NCBI GenBank assembly: GCA_049322755.1
Contig: JBMOQX010000007.1
Coordinates: 99,160-163,159, forward strand
Origin: DATIUV01 sp049322755
Lineage (GTDB): Bacteria > Pseudomonadota > Gammaproteobacteria > Burkholderiales > UBA6910
Direction of reading: 5' to 3'
Length of the DNA stretch: 64,000 nt
Positions 36,164 through 44,982 of this stretch are shown here, in pieces; within the stretch, counting starts at the first letter, position 1; each line of letters begins with the position of its first letter. The notes beneath the pieces were generated by a model. That model did no database searches. It was given only the letters and a program-made list of their open reading frames with translations, and was not told the origin of the DNA. A program made the translations under genes and the position numbers.

Positions 36164-36646
36164 TCAGTACGACAGCCAGCGCGGCCGCTTGGCGGAAATG
36201 ACGCCGGTGTTGACGCCGACCCAGTTGAGCCCGCCGAACAGCCGCGCGTGCTCGATCTTCACGCAGCGGTTCATCACCACCTCCAGCCCGGCGGCGCGGG
36301 CGCGCTCGGCGGCGGCTTCGCTGATCACGCCGATCTGCATCCACAGCACCTTGGCGCCGATGGCGATGGCGTCCTCGGCGATGGCCGGGATCTCCGCGCT
36401 CCTGCGGAAGCAGTCGACGATGTCCACCTTCTCCGGGATGTCCCGGAGGCTCGGATAGCACCGCTCGCCCAGCACCTCCGGGTACGACGGGTTCACCGGG
36501 ATCACCCGGTAACCGTGCCCCTGCATGTACTTGGCGGCGAAATAGCTGGGCCGGTACCAGTTGGCGGAGATGCCCACCATGGCGATGACGCGGTTCTCCT
36601 TCAGGATCCGGCGCAGGGCGGGGATGTCGGGTTCGGTGTAGGGCAT
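36164..36646 (-). CDS. CoA-binding domain protein (YccU-like)
   Basis: A 160-residue protein from the start at 36646 (MPYTEPDIPALRRILKENR). It has a Rossmann-type CoA-binding domain: VIAMVGISANWYRPSYFAAKYMQ, followed by YRVIPVNPSYPEVLGERCYPSL and VLWMQIGVISEAAAERA, with a conserved Cys near MNRCVKIEH. Family members bind CoA, and the metabolic role is unknown. It is not clearly part of the his operon; 50 bases separate it from the hisG start. Confidence 0.88.
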   Translation of the reverse strand: MPYTEPDIPALRRILKENRVIAMVGISANWYRPSYFAAKYMQGHGYRVIPVNPSYPEVLGERCYPSLRDIPEKVDIVDCFRRSAEIPAIAEDAIAIGAKVLWMQIGVISEAAAERARAAGLEVVMNRCVKIEHARLFGGLNWVGVNTGVISAKRPRWLSY

Positions 36647-36696
36647 GCGGTGGATTCTAGCCATGGACAGGCTTTCAGGCGAACTCCTACAACCAT

Positions 36697-36852
36697 CTAC
36701 CACAGAAACACAGAGGCACAGAGAAAGGCCTTCATTGGTTGATCCTCGGAGCGCGGAGTCGTTCGCCGCAGCACGAGGTCACATGTACTCATACTGAGCG
36801 ACAACCCCCCAACTGTTCGGGTTTTCTCTGTGTCTCTGTGCCTCTGTGGTAG
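36697..36852. repeat. Inverted-repeat element, MITE-like (CACAGAG type)
   Basis: The left arm 36697-36726 (CTACCACAGAAACACAGAGG...) and the right arm 36823-36852 are near-perfect inverted repeats of about 30 bases around a 96-base unrelated centre. There is no gene inside. Arms rich in CACAGAG/CTCTGTG occur as small dispersed elements in many proteobacteria. It lies between the CoA-binding gene and the peptidase gene. Confidence 0.7.
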
Positions 36853-36864
36853 AGGCCCTTCGGT

Positions 36865-37983
36865 TCACCGCGGCGCGGCGGCTGCGGCGGGCAGCCCGGC
36901 GCCGGGCGGCGCCGCGCCCGCGTCGCTGGCCACGGCTCCCGGCGCCAGCGCCGCGCGGCGCGCCGCCTTGTCGCCCGCCGCGAGCCGTTTCACCGCGCCG
37001 TAGAAGCGCGCCAGGTCGCCGCCGTTGTCGGCCAGCAGGCGCTCGAACGCCGGCACCAGCTGCGTGTACGCCGCCACCGAGGCCAGGTGAGCGTTGGTGA
37101 GTTCCTCGGCGAACCAGCGGTCGTAGCCCGCGAAGCCGCCCCAGCGGCTGCGCAGCCCCTGGTACTGCGCCTTCAGCTCGCCCGTCAGCCGCCGCTTCTC
37201 CGCCCGCTTGGCCTCTACGCCGAGGTCCGAGCGGTACACCACGTCCAGCCGGTCGCGGTAGGCCAGCACCAGCGCGACGAATTCGCGCCGCCGCTCGCGC
37301 GTCGCCATGTAGCTCGCGCGCAGCTCGTCCGAGCCCCTCGCCGCCAGCCAGCGGCGCATGCCCTCCTCCTCCACCGCGGTGGCGAACGACTCGTTGAACA
37401 CCGAGTCGTCCTTCACGTACGCCACCTGGTGCGCCAGCTCATGGAACACCAGCCGCGCCACCTCCGGCTCGGGATAGCGGATCACCGTGTTCAGCACCGG
37501 ATCGTCGAACCAGCCCAGCGTGGAGTACGCCGGCACGCCGCGCACCAGCACGTCGTAGCCCTGCGCCTTCAGCTCGGCCGCGAACGCCCGCGCGTCGTCC
37601 TCCTGGTAGTAGCCGCGGTAGGAGACGCACCCCGCCACCGGGAAGCACCACTCTTTGAGCTTCACCGACAGCTCGGGCGTGGCGAAGACGTTCCACACCA
37701 CGTAGGGCCGCTCGAGGTCGGCGTAGCGGGTGTAGCTGGCGTTGTCCGGCAGCTTGAGCTCGCGCGAGGCGAACTCGCGGATGGCGAGCGCCTGCCCGAG
37801 CCGCTCCTTCACCCGCGCCGGCGTCGCCGGGTCCGCCACCACCGCCGGGATCGGCTGCGCGCGGGTCATCACGTCCAGGTGGCCGCTCACCGACTGGGCG
37901 TAGTAGTCGATGTTGGTGCAGCCGGCCAGGACCAGCAGTCCGGCGAGCGCCGGGGCCAGCCGTACGGCGGCAGGAGGTCGCAA
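36865..37983 (-). CDS. Putative lipoprotein zinc aminopeptidase
   Basis: A 372-residue protein. The signal peptide ends in the lipobox LVLAGC with Cys22, so it is probably a lipoprotein. The zinc motif HELAH is at residues 181-185, followed by a downstream glutamate in FNESFATAVEEEG near 200. It matches the Aminopep family of uncharacterised proteobacterial metallopeptidases. The C-terminal 50 residues are Ala/Pro-rich and probably disordered. It is 20 bases downstream of the PAS-GAF protein gene, perhaps in the same transcript. Activity on peptides is inferred from the motif. Confidence 0.82.
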   Translation of the reverse strand: MRPPAAVRLAPALAGLLVLAGCTNIDYYAQSVSGHLDVMTRAQPIPAVVADPATPARVKERLGQALAIREFASRELKLPDNASYTRYADLERPYVVWNVFATPELSVKLKEWCFPVAGCVSYRGYYQEDDARAFAAELKAQGYDVLVRGVPAYSTLGWFDDPVLNTVIRYPEPEVARLVFHELAHQVAYVKDDSVFNESFATAVEEEGMRRWLAARGSDELRASYMATRERRREFVALVLAYRDRLDVVYRSDLGVEAKRAEKRRLTGELKAQYQGLRSRWGGFAGYDRWFAEELTNAHLASVAAYTQLVPAFERLLADNGGDLARFYGAVKRLAAGDKAARRAALAPGAVASDAGAAPPGAGLPAAAAAPR

Positions 37984-38003
37984 CGGAATTCCCTCGAAAG
38001 TCC

Positions 38004-39545
38004 TCAGTGCAGCGATTTGAGCAGCATCCGGCGCTCCAGTTCAAGCCCCGCGCGCACGGCGAACAGGCTGAAGATCGGTCCCACCGGCAGCTCTTCGTCG
38101 AAGGGCTGGTCGTGGTAGCACGCCAGGTGGCCGATCACGCGCCCTCCGGCGTCGAAGATCGGGATGCCCAGGTAGCTCTCCCACATCTTCTCGCGCTCGT
38201 ACTGCACCCCGACGCCGCGGGGATAGACGCAGGGCCGCCCCTCCCCGATCGTCTCCAGGCAGGGCGTGCCGGCCAGGTCGAACTCGTTGTTCTCGGCGAA
38301 ACCGTCGTCCTTCCAGGACGCCAGCTTGCGCACCCGTGTGGTCGGATGGTTCACGCACTCGGTGATGAAGGCGTAGCGCACGCCCAGCACGTGGGCGAAG
38401 TTGCGCACCAGGCTGCGGAAGAAATCCTCGCCGCGAACCTCGGCCAGTCCGTCGGCCAGGCCGATGAGGATCTCCTGGGCGCGCTTGCGCGTGGTGACGT
38501 CGGTGTTGAGTCCCACCAGCCGGTGGGCCCTGCCGGTGGGGCCGCGCAGCGCGGTCCCGCGCGCCAGGACCCAGACGTGGCGCCCGTCCTTGCGCCGCAG
38601 GCGGTGCTCGTGCTCGAAGCGCGGGCTCGCGCCGCTCAGGTGCTCCTCCACCGCCGCCACCGCGGAGGGCAGGTCGTCGGCGTGGATGCGCGACTTCCAC
38701 TCGTCGATGGAGTCGCCGATTTCCGGCTCGGCATAGCCCAGCATGCTCTTCCAGCGCGGCGAATAGAACACCTTGCCCGTGCGCAGATCCCACTCCCACA
38801 GGCCGTCGTCGGCGCCGCGCACCGCCTGGGCGTAGCGCGCCTCGCTCTCGTCCAGCGCCGCCCGGGCCTCCGTGCAGCGCGCGCGCAGCTCCTCCAGTTC
38901 CCGGTCGCGCGCGTCCAGCGCGCCGGTGAGCCGCGCCCAGCCTTCCCGCAGCCAGCGCACCGGTTGCGCCACCGGCACCTCGGGGCGCGCCACGCCGCGC
39001 TCGCGCAGCCCCGGACTCAACGCCGCCACCAGCCGCACCAGCTCGCGCCGCGGGCCAAGCCGGTACGCCGCCACCGTGAGGGCCAGGGACAGCGCCAGAC
39101 CGCCGGCCAGGGCCGCTTCCAGCGCCATGATCTCGTCCCGGCGGGCGGCCAGGGCCGGGGACAGGTCGGCGACCGCGGTGATCCAGCCGGTCACGACGGC
39201 GCCGTCGTTCACCGCCTGGTCGACCTGGCGCACGCCGCTGCCCATCGCCATGCCGGTGCCGCCAGCGCGCATCACCTGCCCCGAGGCGCTGCGCACCTCC
39301 AGGGCCAGCCACTCGGGATGGGCGCCGGCCGCCGCGTCGAGCCAGCTGCGCAGATTTTCGGGCGCACCGGCGCGCAGCATCGGCGCCGCCTCCTGGGCCA
39401 GCCGTCCCAGGCGGGCGGTGATCTGCGCGCGCTCGCGCGCCGCCTCCGACTCCAGGGACCCCGGCGCCCAGACCCAGTGCACGTACGCCAGCACCGCGAT
39501 CCAGCCGCCCGCCACCGCCACCACCCAGACGCCCCGCTGCAACAT
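38004..39545 (-). CDS. Membrane PAS-GAF sensor protein without an output domain
   Basis: A 513-residue protein; the start at 39545 has GGAGGAGC four bases upstream. It shows a membrane helix at about 5-25, an extracytoplasmic part to about 130, a second helix near 140-160, a coiled coil (about 200-235), a PAS domain (GLWEWDLRTGKVFYSPRWKSMLGY...DVTTRKRAQE, about 240-350) and a GAF domain (about 365-505). It stops there: no histidine kinase, GGDEF, EAL or other transmitter follows. It lies 35 bases downstream of the kinase gene in the same orientation, so it could modulate that kinase. The gene may be truncated, but the ORF ends cleanly before the next gene. Confidence 0.75.
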   Translation of the reverse strand: MLQRGVWVVAVAGGWIAVLAYVHWVWAPGSLESEAARERAQITARLGRLAQEAAPMLRAGAPENLRSWLDAAAGAHPEWLALEVRSASGQVMRAGGTGMAMGSGVRQVDQAVNDGAVVTGWITAVADLSPALAARRDEIMALEAALAGGLALSLALTVAAYRLGPRRELVRLVAALSPGLRERGVARPEVPVAQPVRWLREGWARLTGALDARDRELEELRARCTEARAALDESEARYAQAVRGADDGLWEWDLRTGKVFYSPRWKSMLGYAEPEIGDSIDEWKSRIHADDLPSAVAAVEEHLSGASPRFEHEHRLRRKDGRHVWVLARGTALRGPTGRAHRLVGLNTDVTTRKRAQEILIGLADGLAEVRGEDFFRSLVRNFAHVLGVRYAFITECVNHPTTRVRKLASWKDDGFAENNEFDLAGTPCLETIGEGRPCVYPRGVGVQYEREKMWESYLGIPIFDAGGRVIGHLACYHDQPFDEELPVGPIFSLFAVRAGLELERRMLLKSLH

Positions 39546-39580
39546 GGCTGCTCCTCCCGCGGCCGCCCGGCGGCCGCCGT

Positions 39581-41065
39581 TCACGCCACGCGGCGCTCTT
39601 CCGCCACCGGCAGCCGGAACGAGAACGACGCGCCTTGCCCCGGCTCGCTCGTCACCGAAATCTCGCCGCCGTGCAGTTCCACGATGCGCTTGCTGATGGC
39701 GAGTCCCAGCCCGGCCCCGCCGGAGCGCGCGTCCCGGCTGCGGTCGCCGCGGTAGAAGCGGTCGAACACGTAGGGCAGGCTCGCGCGCCCGATGCCGGAC
39801 CCGGTGTCGCTCACCGTCACCTCGACGGCCTCGCCGCGCCCGCCGGCGTTCACCGTCACCGCACCGCCGCCCGGCGTGTGCCGCAGCGCGTTCTCGATCA
39901 GGTTCTCCAGCACCCGCTCCAGCAGGCCGATGTCGCCGCTGATGAACGGCAGGTCGGCCGGCAGTTCCAGCCGCAGCGCCACCTTGCGGGCGGCGGCGTC
40001 GAGCTCGTACTTCTGGCAAACGTCCTGCACCAGCTCCGCCAGCGGGAAGTTCTCGCGCTCCACCGCGATGTCGCGCGCCTCCAGCTTGGCCAGCTCAAAC
40101 AGCGACGAGATCAGGCGCCCGAGGCGCTCGGCCTGGCGCAGGGCGGTCTCGACGTGGAGCCGGCGCTGCTCCGGCGGCAGGTCGTCGCCCTTGAGCATCA
40201 GCGTCTCCAGGTAGCCGCGCAGCGAGGCCAGCGGCGTGCGCAGGTCGTGGGAGACGCTCGCCACCAGGTCGCGGCGCAGCGTGTCCTGGCGCTGCAACTC
40301 GCCCATCTGCTCGCCGATGCGCTCCACCATCTCGTTGTAGGTGGCGGCGACCCGGTCCACCTCGTCGCCGCGATGCGGCGGCGGCAGCGGCGTGAACAGC
40401 ACCCGCTCGCTGAACGCCCCCACCTTGAACGCCTCCATGGCCTCCGCCAGCCGCTTCAGCTTGCGCGTGGCGAAGCCGAACACCAGGAACCCCGCGGCGG
40501 CGGCCAGCGCGAGGCCCGCCAGCATGATCCCCACCGTCTGCCGGAACAGGTAGTTGCGTTCCTGCAGCATGATGGCCTCGCGATAGCGCTGCCCGCCCAG
40601 CACGGCGTAGACGTAGCCCGTGCCGCCGTCGCCGACGGCGATGGGCGCGGCCGAGAACACCTGGCGCGCCGACCCGCCGGCCGGGTCGTCGCCGCGGATC
40701 GGGAACGGCGTCGCCCCGCCGACGAACGTGCGGATCGGCTCCAGGTCCACCGAGCGCCGCGTCAGCGTGGCGGGATCGGCGGAGGATGCCAGCACCGTGC
40801 CCTCGGCGTCCAGCAGATAGATCTCGAGGCCCGGATTGATCTCCATCAGCTGGTCGAAACGCGAGCGCAGCGCGGCGGCGTCGGCGTTGCGCGCGCCCAG
40901 GTCCCGGGCCAGCTGGGCGGCCACCTGCTTGTGCAGCTCCTGGCTGACCGCGTCCTGGAACTCCGAGAGCGAATACTTCATCAGCGCGGCGAACAGCACC
41001 CCCACCACGACGAACAACGCCAGCAGCGTCAGCGCCAGCTTGGCGTAGAGCGACCGGAGCATCAC
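39581..41065 (-). CDS. Sensor histidine kinase, EnvZ/PhoR-like
   Basis: A 494-residue membrane kinase. Helix 1 is at about 10-30, a periplasmic sensor domain spans about 31-175, helix 2 is at about 177-198, and a HAMP domain at about 199-255. The dimerisation helix carries the phosphoacceptor His273 in SVSHDLRTPLASLRG. The ATP-binding domain has N-box NLIENALRHTP, G1 DTGSGIG and G2 GGAGLGLAISKRIVELHGG. It phosphorylates the response regulator encoded immediately upstream, with a four-base overlap. The periplasmic part has no recognisable ligand motif. Confidence 0.93.
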   Translation of the reverse strand: MMLRSLYAKLALTLLALFVVVGVLFAALMKYSLSEFQDAVSQELHKQVAAQLARDLGARNADAAALRSRFDQLMEINPGLEIYLLDAEGTVLASSADPATLTRRSVDLEPIRTFVGGATPFPIRGDDPAGGSARQVFSAAPIAVGDGGTGYVYAVLGGQRYREAIMLQERNYLFRQTVGIMLAGLALAAAAGFLVFGFATRKLKRLAEAMEAFKVGAFSERVLFTPLPPPHRGDEVDRVAATYNEMVERIGEQMGELQRQDTLRRDLVASVSHDLRTPLASLRGYLETLMLKGDDLPPEQRRLHVETALRQAERLGRLISSLFELAKLEARDIAVERENFPLAELVQDVCQKYELDAAARKVALRLELPADLPFISGDIGLLERVLENLIENALRHTPGGGAVTVNAGGRGEAVEVTVSDTGSGIGRASLPYVFDRFYRGDRSRDARSGGAGLGLAISKRIVELHGGEISVTSEPGQGASFSFRLPVAEERRVA

Positions 41066-41784
41066 TGCGGCCCGGCCGGCTCCAGGGCGTCGTTGAACTT
41101 ATAGCCGACGCTCCAGACCGTGAGCACGTAGCGCGGATTCGCCGGGTCCGCCTCGATCTTGTTGCGCAGGCGGTTGATGTGGGAGTTGACCGTGTGCTCG
41201 TAGCCGCTGTGGCTGTAGCCCCAGACCGCGTCCAGCAGCTGGCTGCGGGAATAGACCCGGCCGGGATTGCGCGCGAAATGCAGCAGCAGGTCGAACTCCT
41301 TGGCGGTGAGCTCCACCGGCTTGCCGCGCAACAGCACCTGGCGGCGCTCGGGATCGATCTGCAGCTCTCCCGCCGCCAGGCTCTTCGCCGCGGCGGCGGG
41401 CTCCGGTGCGCCCATCGCGTCGACGCGCCGGAAAATCGCCTTCACCCGCGCGGCCAGCTCCAGCACCGAGAACGGCTTGGTCAGGTAGTCGTCGGCGCCC
41501 ATCTCCAGCCCCAGCACGCGGTCCATCTCGGAGGACTTGGAGGTGAGCATGAGGATCGGCACGTAGCGCGGCCGGCTGCGCAGCCGGCGGCAGACCTCGA
41601 GGCCGTCCATCCCGGGCAGCATCAGGTCCAGGATCACCAGGTCGTAGGGGCTGGACCCGGCCTCGGCCAGCCCGACGATGCCGTCCAGTGCCAGCTTGAC
41701 CTCGCAGGACAGGTCCTTCAGGTGCAGGCGGATCAGCTCGGCGATGTCCTGCTGATCCTCGATGACGAGCACGTTGCGCTGCAT
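41062..41784 (-). CDS. OmpR/PhoB-family response regulator
   Basis: A 240-residue regulator. The receiver domain (about 1-120) has acidic pocket ED at 10, phosphoacceptor Asp53 in ILDLMLPGMDG and Lys in LTKPFS near 103. The winged-helix DNA-binding domain (about 140-235) includes LTAKEFDLLLHFARNPGRVYSRSQLLDAVWGY. It is transcribed first, overlapping the kinase gene by four bases. Target genes are unknown; neighbouring envelope genes are candidates. Confidence 0.94.
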   Translation of the reverse strand: MQRNVLVIEDQQDIAELIRLHLKDLSCEVKLALDGIVGLAEAGSSPYDLVILDLMLPGMDGLEVCRRLRSRPRYVPILMLTSKSSEMDRVLGLEMGADDYLTKPFSVLELAARVKAIFRRVDAMGAPEPAAAAKSLAAGELQIDPERRQVLLRGKPVELTAKEFDLLLHFARNPGRVYSRSQLLDAVWGYSHSGYEHTVNSHINRLRNKIEADPANPRYVLTVWSVGYKFNDALEPAGPQ

Positions 41785-42237
41785 ACCCCGCCCGACTCCT
41801 TCGAGGGCCCCGGCCCGCGGCCTGAATTTTCATCATACGCCTGCGCCGGCCGGCGGTGCACCGCGCGGCGGCGGCCCCACCACCAGAGCGCCAGCGGCAG
41901 CAGGAACAGCGATCCGGGCAGGAGCAGCCACACGAGTCAAGCCGCTCCGCGCCCGCAGCCGCCACAGCCGCCGGCTCCTGTGTCCAGCATGACCGCCGGA
42001 GGTCACGGCGGGCTCACGCAAATATAAAAATTCCGTCACGGCGGAGCGCGACCGGGACGGTTCAGGACCCGGAGTCGGGCGGCGCGGCGCCCGCCTCCGC
42101 CCACAGCCGCGAGACCCCGCGCGCGAGGACCCACGCCAACTCGACCGGCCACAGCCCGGCGAGCGTGAGCGCCTCGACGGCAGCGGCCAGCTCGGCAAGC
42201 GCCTGCGCCTCGCGGCGCCGCTCGATCGGAAAGCGGA

Positions 42238-42690
42238 TCAGCTAGCCCACGGCCGGCTCACGCGGCCGCCGGGGTGAGCGCCCGGGCGGCCTCGCCCGTG
42301 TCCGCTCCCCCTGCGGCGCCGGCGCGCCTCGCCGCGGGCCACGACCCGGGCCGCACGCTCGCGGCTGTAGAAGCGGCCCAGCCGAATGAAGCCGGACACG
42401 ACGCTCGGCTTCACGGCGGCGACGCGGCCCTGCGCGTCCCGGCACAGCACCAGCGCCGGCGGCAGCCCGTCCAGCAGGTGGAACAGCGCCGCCCGGCCGT
42501 CGGCGAAGCGGGCGGCGTAGACCGCGCCGGTATCGGCGTCGAGGAACGCAGGGCGGAAGCCGGCGCCGGCGTTGTCCTGGCTGCGGCCGCCGGTGCCGCG
42601 GTAGCGCTCGGAGATCTCCAGCAGCGCCTCGCGCGTCAGCGCGGCGCGCGCGCCGGCGGCGGGGACGGACGGCAACGCGGCGGGGTTCAT
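42238..42690 (-). CDS. Hypothetical protein with a possible 3-prime frameshift
   Basis: A 150-residue open frame. Residues 20 to about 120 look protein-like (SQDNAGAGFRPAFLDADTG, LFHLLDGLPPALVL, VVSGFIRLGRFYSRERAARVV) and resemble small uncharacterised proteobacterial proteins. The last 30 residues become Arg/Gly-rich with poor codon choice. In the next frame the same DNA reads AGAAGGADTGEAARALTPAAA before a stop, a more natural end for GC-rich coding DNA. Either a sequencing or real frameshift sits near 42325, or the tail is simply divergent. No function can be assigned. Confidence 0.6.
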   Translation of the reverse strand: MNPAALPSVPAAGARAALTREALLEISERYRGTGGRSQDNAGAGFRPAFLDADTGAVYAARFADGRAALFHLLDGLPPALVLCRDAQGRVAAVKPSVVSGFIRLGRFYSRERAARVVARGEARRRRRGSGHGRGRPGAHPGGRVSRPWAS

Positions 42691-42831
42691 GACGTTCTCC
42701 TCGGCAGCTTCTCGACGGCCCAGTGTGCCGGGCGCGCGTCACCTCCCCGTCACCGCCGGTTCAAATTTTCGTCGCGGAAAAAAGCCGGCCGACAGTGCGC
42801 CGGACCGGCCAGGAGGAGCCGAGAGGAAGGA

Positions 42832-44982
42832 CTACTCGCCGCCGGGCGCCGGGCCGCCGGTGATGAGCGGCGTGCCGCCACGGAAAGTGAGATACGACCA
42901 GAGCCAGTCCAGCATCACCGACACGCGGTTTCTCACGCCCACCAGGAAGCCCACGTGCACCAGCCCCCACAGCCACCACGCCGGCGCGCCGGAGAGGCGC
43001 AGGAAGCCGAAGTCCACCACCGCGCTCTTGCGGCCGATGGTGGCGAGGCTGCCCATGTGGCGGTAGGCGAAGGGCGCGGGCGGCGCCCGGTGCGCGACGC
43101 GCGCGGCGATCACGCGGGCGGCGTACCGGCCCTGCTGCTTGGCCGCCGGCGCCAGGCCCGGCACCGGATTGCCGCCCCAGGCGTTGCACGCGGCGGTGTC
43201 GCCGACGACGAACACGCCGTCATGCCCCGGCACCGACAGGTCGGGGCCGACGGCGACGCGCCCCGCCGCGTCGGCTGCGGCGCCGAGCCAGCGCGCTGCC
43301 GGCGAAGCCTGCACGCCCGCGGCCCACAGCACCGTGCGCGCGTCGATGCGCTCACCGCTCACCGTGACGCCGTCGGCGTCGATCGCCTCGACCCGGCTCG
43401 ACAGCCGCACGCTCACGCCGAGCCGCTCGAGGCTCCGCTTCGCCTGCTGGCCCATCGCCTCGGGGAAGCCGCCGGGCAGCAGCCGCGGCGCCGCCTGCAC
43501 CAGCACCACCCGCGCCTGCGCCGGGTCGAAGCGGCGGAATTCCTGGTCCATGCCGAAGCGCGCCAGCTCGGCGATGGCGCCGGCCAGCTTGACGCCGGTG
43601 GGCCCGCCGCCGACGATCAGAAAAGTGAGCAGGCGCTCGCGCTCCCGCGGGTCGTCGGTGGCTTCCGCCTGCTCGAACGCCGTGAGCAGCCGCCGCCGCA
43701 TCGCCAGCGCGTCCTCCACCCGCTTCAGCCCCGGCGCGTGGGACGCCCACTGGTCCTTGCCGAAATAGCTGTGCGCCGCGCCGGTGGCCAGCACCAGGTA
43801 GTCGTAGGCCAGCCCCTGGCCGCCGAGCAGCACTGCGCGCCGCGCCGCGTCGACGCCGGTGACCTCGCCCAGCAGCACGCGCACGTTGGGGCGGTCGCGG
43901 AACAGCCCGCGGATCGGCGTGGCGATGTCGCCCGGCGAGAGCGCCGCGGTCGCCACCTGGTAGAGCAGCGGCTGGAACAGGTGGTAGTTGTTGCGGTCCA
44001 CCAGCGTCACCTGCACCGGCTCGCGCGCGAGACGCGCCGCGCAGGCAATCCCCGCGAAGCCGGCGCCGACGATCACCACCCGCGGAAGCCGCTCGATCGG
44101 CAGCGGGAAACGCCCGTCCATCTGCGGAAAGGCACGCGCGGCGGCGGCGCGGATCGGCGCGTCCACCGACAGCGCGCCGCCGCCGGCCGCCAGCAGCAGG
44201 AGCAGCAGGTGCCAGAGCAGCGCGTCCTGGGGCGCCGGCGCCATCCAGAACCCCGCCACGGCGCCCGCCGCCAGCGTCAGCGCGGCAAGCCGCGTCCCGA
44301 GCCCTGCCGCCAGCATCACCGTCAGCGCGATCACCGCCAGCTCGCGCGCCTCCATGTTGGCGAACTGCGGCAGCCACGGCGCCGCGCCGACGCCGACGTT
44401 GAACGCCGCCGCGACCCACACGCGCAGCGCGGTGAGGAACACCGGCCCGCCGCGCACGGTCAGCGCCGCGAACGCGTGCACCGTGCGTCCCGCCAGCGGT
44501 ACCGCGCTCGCCGCCAGGCCGCGCGACAACGGCCGGTCCAGCGACACCGGTCCGGCGCCGAACACCATCAGCGTCGCGAGCAGCGCGGCCCACATCAGGT
44601 GCACGTCGAGCTCGCGGTAGGAAAGCTGCAGGAACAGCGTCAGCGCCAGCAGCGCGGCGGCGGCGAAGCGGGTGCCGAGGCCCGCCGCCAGCGCCAGGGC
44701 GCCCAGCACCTCGACCGCAACGCCGATCGCCGCCCAGGTCACCGGGTCGACGCCCGCGAGCGGGTATTCGCTTGCCGCGAGCAGCACCGCGGCATCCCAG
44801 TTGACCAGCTTGATGACCCCGGAGGCGAAGAAGGTCCCCGCCAGCGCCAGCCGCATCGCCAGCAGCAGCGCCGGCACGCCGTAACGCCCGAGCGCCCGCG
44901 TCAGCCCCGCCCACGCCACCGCCGCCGACCGCGCGGTCGACGGTCCGGCGGCCACCGGTACCATCGCGTCGTAAGGCTTCAT
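42832..44982 (-). CDS. DoxX-type membrane domain fused to a type II NADH dehydrogenase-like oxidoreductase
   Basis: A 716-residue fusion. The N-terminal part (about 30-290) has eight or so membrane helices in two DoxX-like repeats (GVPALLLAMRLALAGTFFASGVIKL...). The C-terminal part is an NDH-2-like flavoprotein: FAD loop VVIVGAGFAGIACAARL near 300, DRNNYHLFQPLLYQVATAALSPGDIA, NADH loop FLIVGGGPTGVKLAGAIAEL near 460, and GVFVVGDTAA. In NDH-2 the sequence is usually GGGPTGVELAG; here Lys replaces the Glu. The start overlaps the aquaporin stop by four bases. It probably oxidises NAD(P)H and delivers electrons to quinone or to a DoxX partner; this is inference. Confidence 0.85.
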   Translation of the reverse strand: MKPYDAMVPVAAGPSTARSAAVAWAGLTRALGRYGVPALLLAMRLALAGTFFASGVIKLVNWDAAVLLAASEYPLAGVDPVTWAAIGVAVEVLGALALAAGLGTRFAAAALLALTLFLQLSYRELDVHLMWAALLATLMVFGAGPVSLDRPLSRGLAASAVPLAGRTVHAFAALTVRGGPVFLTALRVWVAAAFNVGVGAAPWLPQFANMEARELAVIALTVMLAAGLGTRLAALTLAAGAVAGFWMAPAPQDALLWHLLLLLLAAGGGALSVDAPIRAAAARAFPQMDGRFPLPIERLPRVVIVGAGFAGIACAARLAREPVQVTLVDRNNYHLFQPLLYQVATAALSPGDIATPIRGLFRDRPNVRVLLGEVTGVDAARRAVLLGGQGLAYDYLVLATGAAHSYFGKDQWASHAPGLKRVEDALAMRRRLLTAFEQAEATDDPRERERLLTFLIVGGGPTGVKLAGAIAELARFGMDQEFRRFDPAQARVVLVQAAPRLLPGGFPEAMGQQAKRSLERLGVSVRLSSRVEAIDADGVTVSGERIDARTVLWAAGVQASPAARWLGAAADAAGRVAVGPDLSVPGHDGVFVVGDTAACNAWGGNPVPGLAPAAKQQGRYAARVIAARVAHRAPPAPFAYRHMGSLATIGRKSAVVDFGFLRLSGAPAWWLWGLVHVGFLVGVRNRVSVMLDWLWSYLTFRGGTPLITGGPAPGGE

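Noticed and set aside
41733..41933. Leftward frame starting MWLLLPGSLFLLPLALWWWG, a possible membrane peptide upstream of the response regulator
   Set aside because: It overlaps the start of the response regulator gene out of frame, lacks a ribosome binding site, and its second half (SGRGPGPSKESGG) has no coding character.
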